From the NCBI GenBank assembly GCA_041175045.1, contig JBEDFR010000085.1, positions 1 to 19,202 of the forward strand: a stretch of DNA of 19,202 nucleotides. The letters are read 5' to 3'. Origin of the DNA: UBA5078 sp041175045. Its GTDB lineage: Bacteria > Pseudomonadota > Gammaproteobacteria > Pseudomonadales > Pseudohongiellaceae. Under the pieces are notes generated by a model. The model made no database searches. It was not told where the DNA came from and saw nothing but the letters and a program-made list of their open reading frames with translations. Below are positions 14,227-19,202 of the stretch, one piece after another. The position numbers and the translations under genes are program-made. Numbering within the stretch: the first letter of the stretch is position 1; each line of letters starts with the position of its first letter.

Positions 14227-15441
14227 ATGAAGAAGATCAGACAGTCCGACAAGCTGAACAAGGTGTGCTACGACATTCGCGGTCCCGCCCTCGTGGAAGC
14301 GAAGCGCCTGGAGGAGGAAGGTCACCGCATCCTCAAACTCAACATCGGCAACCCGGCACCATTTGGTTTCGAAGCCCCGGATGAAATCATCCAGGACGTG
14401 ATCCGCAATCTCTCCAACGCACAGGGCTACAGCGATTCCAAAGGGCTGTTCTCGGCGCGCAAGGCCATCATGCAGGAATGTCAGCAGCTTCAGATCAAGG
14501 GTGTCGACATCGACGACATCTATCTGGGCAACGGCGTTAGCGAGCTCATTGTGATGTCGATGCAGGCGCTGCTGAATAACGGCGACGAAGTGCTGATTCC
14601 GGCGCCGGATTACCCGCTGTGGACGGCTGCGGTGAGTCTGGCAGGCGGCACGCCTGTGCACTATGTGTGTGACGAAGCTGCCGATTGGTTCCCGGACATC
14701 AAGGACATCGAAAAGAAGATCACGCTCAGCACCAAGGCCATCGTGATCATCAATCCGAACAACCCGACAGGTTCGGTGTACAGCCGGGAGATACTCCAGG
14801 ACATCATCCAGGTGGCACGCAAGCACAAACTGGTGGTGTTCTCGGACGAGATCTACAGCAAGATCCTCTACGACGATGCCAGACACATTCCCATTGCCTC
14901 GCTGGCAGACGACATCTTCTTCATTACCCTAAACGGTCTGTCCAAGGCTTATCGCCTCGCGGGTTTCCGCTCGGGCTGGATGGTGTTGAGCGGCGCCAAG
15001 GAAAAAGCCGAGAACTATATAGAGGGTCTGGAGATTCTCTCCAACATGCGCCTGTGCGCGAATGTGCCAGCACAGTTCGCGGTGCAGACGGCTCTGGGCG
15101 GGTATCAGAGCATCAACGAATTGATTCTGCCGGGCGGGCGTCTGCGCGAGCAGCGTGATCTGGCGTGGAACCTCATTACCGCGATTCCAGGCATCAGCTG
15201 CGTGAAACCGCACGGTGCGATCTACATGTTCCCGAAGCTCGACCCGCAGATGTATCCGATCAAGGACGACGCGAAATTCGTGCTCGACCTGCTGGAAAAG
15301 GAAAAGATCCTGCTGGTTCAGGGCAGCGCGTTCAATATCACGGACTCTCAGCACTTCCGCATCGTGTTTCTGCCCAATGCCGATGTGTTGACGCAGGCCA
15401 TCGGCAAGATCGAACGCTTTCTCTCGCGCGCGGAATTCTGA
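14227..15441 (+). CDS. alaA: Glutamate-pyruvate aminotransferase AlaA
   Basis: This PLP enzyme of fold type I (class I/II aminotransferases) makes alanine from pyruvate with glutamate as amino donor. The protein matches E. coli AlaA very closely along its length: VCYDIRGP (13-20), KLNIGNPAPFGF (37-48), GNGVSELIV, PAPDYPLWTAAVSL, NPNNPTG (176-182), SDEIY, and the PLP-binding lysine Lys240 in NGLSKAYRLAGFR. At 404 residues it is nearly identical in length to the E. coli enzyme. The ATG at 14227 is chosen by that alignment; GAG and AGCG upstream make a modest ribosome binding site. A longer frame from 14092 would cross the promoter and msrB start region. It converges with pdxB, with 4 bp between stops. 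Confidence 0.96.
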   Translation: MKKIRQSDKLNKVCYDIRGPALVEAKRLEEEGHRILKLNIGNPAPFGFEAPDEIIQDVIRNLSNAQGYSDSKGLFSARKAIMQECQQLQIKGVDIDDIYLGNGVSELIVMSMQALLNNGDEVLIPAPDYPLWTAAVSLAGGTPVHYVCDEAADWFPDIKDIEKKITLSTKAIVIINPNNPTGSVYSREILQDIIQVARKHKLVVFSDEIYSKILYDDARHIPIASLADDIFFITLNGLSKAYRLAGFRSGWMVLSGAKEKAENYIEGLEILSNMRLCANVPAQFAVQTALGGYQSINELILPGGRLREQRDLAWNLITAIPGISCVKPHGAIYMFPKLDPQMYPIKDDAKFVLDLLEKEKILLVQGSAFNITDSQHFRIVFLPNADVLTQAIGKIERFLSRAEF

Positions 15442-15445
15442 GCCT

Positions 15446-16606
15446 TCAGTATTCCAGCGTGAACCCAAGAGCAGTCAGCGTCGCGCCCAGCGCGACGCGG
15501 TCCAGATTCTTGCGCAGATTCGCGCATTGCAGTGTGTAATGGGCGAACTCGCGTCGTGCGCTCATGCGTTGGCGAATAACATCGAACACCCCGGCATCGG
15601 ACTCCTGTTCGCGCAGCTGCGCATCGATCTGTGCTACGGGCAGAGCTGCATGCAGGCACAGGGCCAACGCATCCTGCAGCGACGTGGCTGACGCCAGATC
15701 CACTGCAAGCCGCGTGCGCGCTGACTGCGTCCGGACGCTGCAACGTGTGTCGGGCAGCCCGAAAGACCGCAGGAAATCGTGGTAATTGCGCTCACTCGCG
15801 TTGCTCTTCGCCTCCACACTGTAGCCGGCGATATGCGGCGTTCCCAGCGTCACTGCCTGCAACAGTGGCATCGAGATCCTCGGCTCGTTTTCCCAGACAT
15901 CCAGCACACAATACAGTGGCGCATCCTGCTGCAAGCGGGCAAGCAGTGCCTGGTTGCACACTACGGCACCACGCGCCGCATTGATCAAGATGGTGCCAGG
16001 TCGAAGACCCGCGAGACGCGAATGCTGCAGAAGGTGCCAGGTTGGATGCGCTCCGATGCGAGTCAGTGGCGTATGCAGACTGATGAGGGATGCCTGCAGG
16101 GCTTGCTCCAGCGTGCAGAACCGGACAGGCGCCGGGAGTCCCCGTTGTCGCCAGTCAGCCTCGACCAATGGGTCGCACACCTGCACCTCCAGCCCCAGTA
16201 TCTGCAGCGCAGCATGCAGCCGCGATCCCACCTGCCCGAAACCGACGATGGCCGCATCACGCCCCTGCAAGGCAATGCCGCGCAGGTGCAACTCGGCCAG
16301 CGCCGCCAGTACATACTCCACCACAGCATTGGCATTGCTGCCTGCCGCCTCGGCTACGGCGATGCCCTGCCCGGCCAGCCATGGCAGGTCGAGATGATCC
16401 GTGCCACTGGTGGCCGTGGCGACAAAGCGCACTCGCGAACCCTCCAGAAGCGCACGATCCACTCGGGTTATGGAACGCACCAGCAGCACGTCGGCATCCT
16501 TCACATCCGCTGGTCCTATGGCGCGACCCGGCAGCAGCTGCAGTTCGCCATGCTGGCGATAGAGTTCGGCCACAGCCACGATGTTCTCATCTGCCACGAT
16601 CTTCAT
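15446..16606 (-). CDS. pdxB: Erythronate-4-phosphate dehydrogenase PdxB
   Basis: PdxB performs the second step of the DXP-independent branch that feeds pyridoxal phosphate synthesis, oxidising 4-phosphoerythronate with NAD. It belongs to the D-2-hydroxyacid dehydrogenases: nucleotide-binding GFGQVG (122-127) and catalytic Arg212 (NAARGAVV), Glu241 (WENEP) and His258 (GTPHIAGYS). A C-terminal dimerisation domain follows. The length of 386 residues is typical. The ATG at 16606 shares one base with the exonuclease stop (TGATG), so translation is coupled; the GTG directly before is an alternative start. The product of the neighbouring alaA is a PLP enzyme, a pleasing but probably coincidental pairing. 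Confidence 0.95.
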   Translation of the reverse strand: MKIVADENIVAVAELYRQHGELQLLPGRAIGPADVKDADVLLVRSITRVDRALLEGSRVRFVATATSGTDHLDLPWLAGQGIAVAEAAGSNANAVVEYVLAALAELHLRGIALQGRDAAIVGFGQVGSRLHAALQILGLEVQVCDPLVEADWRQRGLPAPVRFCTLEQALQASLISLHTPLTRIGAHPTWHLLQHSRLAGLRPGTILINAARGAVVCNQALLARLQQDAPLYCVLDVWENEPRISMPLLQAVTLGTPHIAGYSVEAKSNASERNYHDFLRSFGLPDTRCSVRTQSARTRLAVDLASATSLQDALALCLHAALPVAQIDAQLREQESDAGVFDVIRQRMSARREFAHYTLQCANLRKNLDRVALGATLTALGFTLEY

Positions 16607-17550
16607 CACGCGGTTCCTTCGGTCACGGGCTGCAGGCCCTGCATCAGAGTCAGGAAGCGCTCCTGCGCCAGGGGCTCCAGTTCCAGACTCGCCAGCAGGC
16701 GGGCGATACCCTCGATGTCGGGACTGCGCCAGCGCAGAGCGTCGTTCCCGGTGCGCGAAAACGCTTCGGAGGCATCATCCACGGCATCGATGATGGTGGC
16801 CAGTTGCCGGCTCATGCGCGCAGCATGTTCGTGCGCCTGCAGCAGCTGCGCCGACCTGCCGGCACCGCGAAAGCGCAACAGCGGCACATCCTGCAGATTC
16901 GCATACAGCTGATCGAGCGTGCCGAAATGCTGCAGGAGTGCGCGGGCAGCCACCGGACCGATACCAGGCACTCCCGGGATGGCGTCCACCGGATCTCCCA
17001 CCAGGCCTAGATAGTCCGGGATCTGTTCCGCTCGGATGCCGTACTGGCGTTCGATGTCGGCGCGAAAACGCCGGGTATTCGCGGTGTAATCCCACAAATG
17101 GTCGTCGTCGCGCCGCAGCAGCTGGGCCAGATCCTTGTCGCGACTGACGATGCACACCGGCTGCGGCGCCACACGCCGGGCCAGGGTGCCGATGATGTCA
17201 TCTGCCTCGTACACACGACTGCCCCAAGCCGGCACGCCCATCAACGGCGCCAGCGCGGCGCAGGCCTCCAGCTGCCGCGCGAGCTGCGCATCGGGCAATT
17301 CCCGATGGGACTTGTAGGCGGAATACAGGCTGTGGCGAAAGCCGCAGAACAGGCTTTCGTCAAAGGCGACGGCCACCTGCTGCGGGCGGGTCTGGCGCAG
17401 GAAGCGCTGCAGGAACTGGGCAAAACCGAAGAAGGCACTCAGATCATCGCCTGCAGTGGACCTCACCAGGTAGTGCGGCGAGAACCAGGCCTGAAAAATG
17501 TAGATGGAGGCATCGACCAGATAGACGGGGTCGCGCGGCAGGCGGCTCAT
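16606..17550 (-). CDS. 5'-3' exonuclease/flap-endonuclease-like protein (Pol I N-terminal type, Xni-like)
   Basis: The 314-residue protein has the metal-binding aspartates of the FEN/Pol I 5'-nuclease family: Asp13 (YLVDAS), Asp64 (VAFDES), YEADD (114-118), SRDKD (136-140) and GDPVD (185-189). The H3TH DNA-binding motif follows (IPGVPGIGPVAARALL, 191-206). It lacks a polymerase domain and is somewhat longer than E. coli Xni (251 residues), with an extra C-terminal part. All acidic positions seem kept, so it is probably active. The ATG at 17550 is chosen because it follows the tusA-like stop by 4 bp; upstream in-frame starts would overlap that gene. It is co-transcribed with tusA-like and pdxB. 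Confidence 0.88.
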   Translation of the reverse strand: MSRLPRDPVYLVDASIYIFQAWFSPHYLVRSTAGDDLSAFFGFAQFLQRFLRQTRPQQVAVAFDESLFCGFRHSLYSAYKSHRELPDAQLARQLEACAALAPLMGVPAWGSRVYEADDIIGTLARRVAPQPVCIVSRDKDLAQLLRRDDDHLWDYTANTRRFRADIERQYGIRAEQIPDYLGLVGDPVDAIPGVPGIGPVAARALLQHFGTLDQLYANLQDVPLLRFRGAGRSAQLLQAHEHAARMSRQLATIIDAVDDASEAFSRTGNDALRWRSPDIEGIARLLASLELEPLAQERFLTLMQGLQPVTEGTA

Positions 17551-17554
17551 GGGC

Positions 17555-17806
17555 TCAGGCCTTGCGAATCCAGTAATGATAACGATCATCCGTCTGCGTG
17601 CGCGCCAGCAGTTCATGGCCGAGGAACAGGCAGAACTTGGGCACATCACGCGTGGTAGAAGGATCGGTCGCAATCACCTCCACCACCTCGCCCGAGGCCA
17701 TGTCGCGAATGCAGTTGTGCAGCAGCATCACCGGTTCAGGGCAATACAGGCCGCAGGCATCCAGCTGCGCGCTGGCTTCGGGCAGTGCGGAAGAGCTGTC
17801 GGTCAT
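17555..17806 (-). CDS. tusA: TusA-family sulfurtransferase
   Basis: TusA-type proteins are small sulfur carriers that pass persulfide sulfur, in E. coli from IscS to the TusBCD-MnmA pathway of tRNA 2-thiouridine. This 83-residue protein has the family signature LDACGLYCPEPVM, with the persulfide-carrying Cys22 in the CPxP motif, and a compact beta-alpha-beta pattern. Some relatives (YedF, SirA) are hard to separate from TusA by sequence alone. It lies in a run with ttcA, another tRNA thiolation gene, which supports a role in sulfur transfer to RNA. The ATG at 17806 has GAG about 9 nt upstream. Confidence 0.87.
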   Translation of the reverse strand: MTDSSSALPEASAQLDACGLYCPEPVMLLHNCIRDMASGEVVEVIATDPSTTRDVPKFCLFLGHELLARTQTDDRYHYWIRKA

Positions 17807-17832
17807 GCCAGAGTCTCGCAGTCAAGGCGCAT

Positions 17833-18039
17833 TCAGCGCAGGGAAATGAGGGAACAGGTCTCGGTGGCCGCGTCGAAGCTGATGGCGATCTCGCCACGCT
17901 CCAGCTGGCGCCGCAGCATGGCCACCTTCTGCGCCAGACTGTAGGTCTCGTGGCCGTAGTCCGTGCCCTCACGCGTGGCGAATTCTTCCAGCACGGCGGT
18001 CACGGTGTCAGGCGCAAGCTGTTGCCAGGGGATCTGCAT
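17833..18039 (-). CDS. YheU family (UPF0270) small protein
   Basis: This 68-residue protein opens with MQIPWQQLAPDTVTAVLEEFATREGTDYG in YheU style (residues 1-29). SLAQKVAMLRRQLERGEIAISFD and a short C-terminal strand follow. The family has a known structure but no settled function. It sits 8 bp before ttcA's stop side (the ttcA stop is 8 bp upstream of this ATG) and 26 bp before the tusA-like gene, within the same minus-strand operon. Confidence 0.9.
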   Translation of the reverse strand: MQIPWQQLAPDTVTAVLEEFATREGTDYGHETYSLAQKVAMLRRQLERGEIAISFDAATETCSLISLR

Positions 18040-18047
18040 GGACGCTC

Positions 18048-18926
18048 TCAGCCAATATTCATCAGATCAATGCCCAGCGGCTCATCCTTGATTGCCTTGA
18101 GCCCGGCGAAGGGGAAGAGCTTCGTGTCGGCCAGCTGAGACGGGGCAACATTGCAGATCGCGCGGAAGATGCTCTCGACGCGGCCGGGGGTCTCGCGATC
18201 CCACTGTTTCAGCATCTCCTTGATGTTGCGCCGCTGCATGTTCTCCTGCGTGCCGCACAGATTGCAGGGGATGATCGGGAACTGCTTCAGCTTCGCGTAG
18301 CGTGCGATCTCTTCCTCGCTGCAATAGGCAAGCGGGCGGATCAGCACGTTCTGCTTGTCGTCACTGAGCAGCTTGGGCGGCATGGCCTTGAGCGTGCCGC
18401 CGAAGAACATGTTCAGGAACAGGGTTTCCACAATATCCTCGCGGTGATGCCCCAGCGCCACCTTGGTGGCTCCGATTTCACGCGCATAGCCATACAGGCT
18501 GCCGCGACGCAGCCGCGAGCACAGGCCACAGAAGGTTTTCCCTTCCGGCGTCTTGTCCTTGACGATGGAATAGGTGTCCATCTCGATGATGTGGTAGTCC
18601 ACTCCGAGGCTGCTCAGATACTGCGGCAGCACATGCTCGGGAAAGCCCGGCTGCTTCTGGTCGAGATTCACCGCGATGAGGCGGAAATCGATGGGCGCGT
18701 GCTTCTGCAGGCTCAGCAGGATGTCCAGCAGCGTGTAAGAGTCCTTGCCGCCCGAGAGGCAGACCATCACGAGATCGCCATCCTCGATCATGTTGTAGTC
18801 GGCAATGGCCTTGCCGACATCGCGGCGTAGATTCTTGTGGCAGCGATTGAGCAGGCGCTGGCGCTTGATAGCCTGAGCGTCGAGTTCGTGCGCGTCGCTG
18901 ATGGCAGGAGTGGCAAGACTGGTCAT
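18048..18926 (-). CDS. ttcA: TtcA, tRNA 2-thiocytidine (position 32) synthase
   Basis: TtcA adds sulfur to cytidine 32 of several tRNAs using ATP and an iron-sulfur cluster. The PP-loop SGGKDS is at 58-63. The cysteine pairs Cys133/Cys136 (CGLC) and Cys221/Cys224 (CNLC) would hold the cluster. GHHREDIVETLFLNMFFGG (159-177) is a further family block. The length of 292 residues is normal. The ATG at 18926 (MTSLATP) is chosen for AAGGTG about 5 nt upstream; an ATG at 18947 would overlap the fadB stop. It follows fadB by 17 bp. Confidence 0.95.
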   Translation of the reverse strand: MTSLATPAISDAHELDAQAIKRQRLLNRCHKNLRRDVGKAIADYNMIEDGDLVMVCLSGGKDSYTLLDILLSLQKHAPIDFRLIAVNLDQKQPGFPEHVLPQYLSSLGVDYHIIEMDTYSIVKDKTPEGKTFCGLCSRLRRGSLYGYAREIGATKVALGHHREDIVETLFLNMFFGGTLKAMPPKLLSDDKQNVLIRPLAYCSEEEIARYAKLKQFPIIPCNLCGTQENMQRRNIKEMLKQWDRETPGRVESIFRAICNVAPSQLADTKLFPFAGLKAIKDEPLGIDLMNIG

Positions 18927-18943
18927 GGTGTCACCTTGGAAAT

Positions 18944-19202
18944 TCATGCGTGGAACCGGGCACCGGCAGCCGCCATGGCACGCAACGTCGCGGTGGGATG
19001 ATAGAGCGGGCCGAGTGCGGCATGGGCGTCCGCCAGGGCGCAGAAGGCCGCCAGCCCCTGGCACTCGAGATAGCGCAGCGCACCGCCGCGAAAGCGCGGG
19101 AAACCCAGACCAAGCACCAAGCCCATGTCGGCCTCGGCCGCCGTGTCGACGATCCCGTCCTCCAGACAGCGCACTGTCTCCAGGCACAGGGGGAGCATCA
19201 TG
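18944..19202 (-). CDS. fadB: FadB-type fatty acid oxidation complex alpha subunit, C-terminal end (partial)
   Basis: Only the last 85 or so residues are in the window; the gene runs off at 19202 and its true start is outside. The words RCLEDGIVDTAAEADMGLV and GLGFPRFRGGALRYLE match the C-terminal 3-hydroxyacyl-CoA dehydrogenase domain of the multifunctional beta-oxidation protein (hydratase plus dehydrogenase). FadB is more likely than FadJ from HLGPLY-like wording (AALGPLYHPTATLR), but the short piece does not settle this. Its stop lies 17 bp before ttcA, so it may lead the operon. Confidence 0.85.
   Translation of the reverse strand, partial: MMLPLCLETVRCLEDGIVDTAAEADMGLVLGLGFPRFRGGALRYLECQGLAAFCALADAHAALGPLYHPTATLRAMAAAGARFHA

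Overview
The window looks like chromosomal DNA of a gammaproteobacterium. The reasons are the tig-clpP-clpX-lon order, PdxB, a YheU-family protein, TtcA, TusA, AlaA and a FadB C-terminus, all of gammaproteobacterial type. By eye the right third (about 14-19 kb) is richer in G+C than the left third. The middle (about 7.0-9.8 kb) is gene-poor and looks decayed.

Left block (1-6049, minus strand): trigger factor, ClpP, ClpX and Lon form the classic protein quality-control cluster. lon is split by an apparent one-base deletion near 942, with all catalytic motifs kept. A strong promoter at 35-64 reads out of the window edge toward whatever follows lon. Divergent from tig is a mobA-like nucleotidyltransferase gene (6358-6987).

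Middle (6988-9845): an AT-rich spacer carries a very good sigma-54-type (-24/-12) promoter ahead of a 93-residue protein with a WYF...GPF motif. A perfect 34-bp hairpin follows that gene. The next 2 kb hold no convincing intact gene. On the minus strand there are traces of what may be a decayed GGDEF (diguanylate cyclase) gene.

Accessory locus (9846-13454): a divergent pair consists of an alpha/beta-hydrolase-fold protein, whose Ser-Asp-His triad aligns to Gly-Glu-Arg, and a DUF6502-type protein. Two 17-bp palindromes, GTGGGAA-N3-TTCCCAC, sit between them with centres 52 bp apart. The DUF6502 gene overlaps a gene for a membrane-anchored, low-complexity protein with two SGxGGTG motifs. A convergent outer-membrane beta-barrel gene closes the locus. 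This is the best candidate for an undescribed system.

Right block (13653-19202): msrB and alaA are divergent with overlapping -35 boxes. A tight minus-strand run then follows, in transcription order: fadB (3' end only, cut by the window), ttcA, yheU-like, tusA-like, a 5'-3' exonuclease gene and pdxB. Gaps are 4 to 26 bp, with a one-base overlap before pdxB. pdxB ends 4 bp from the convergent alaA stop.
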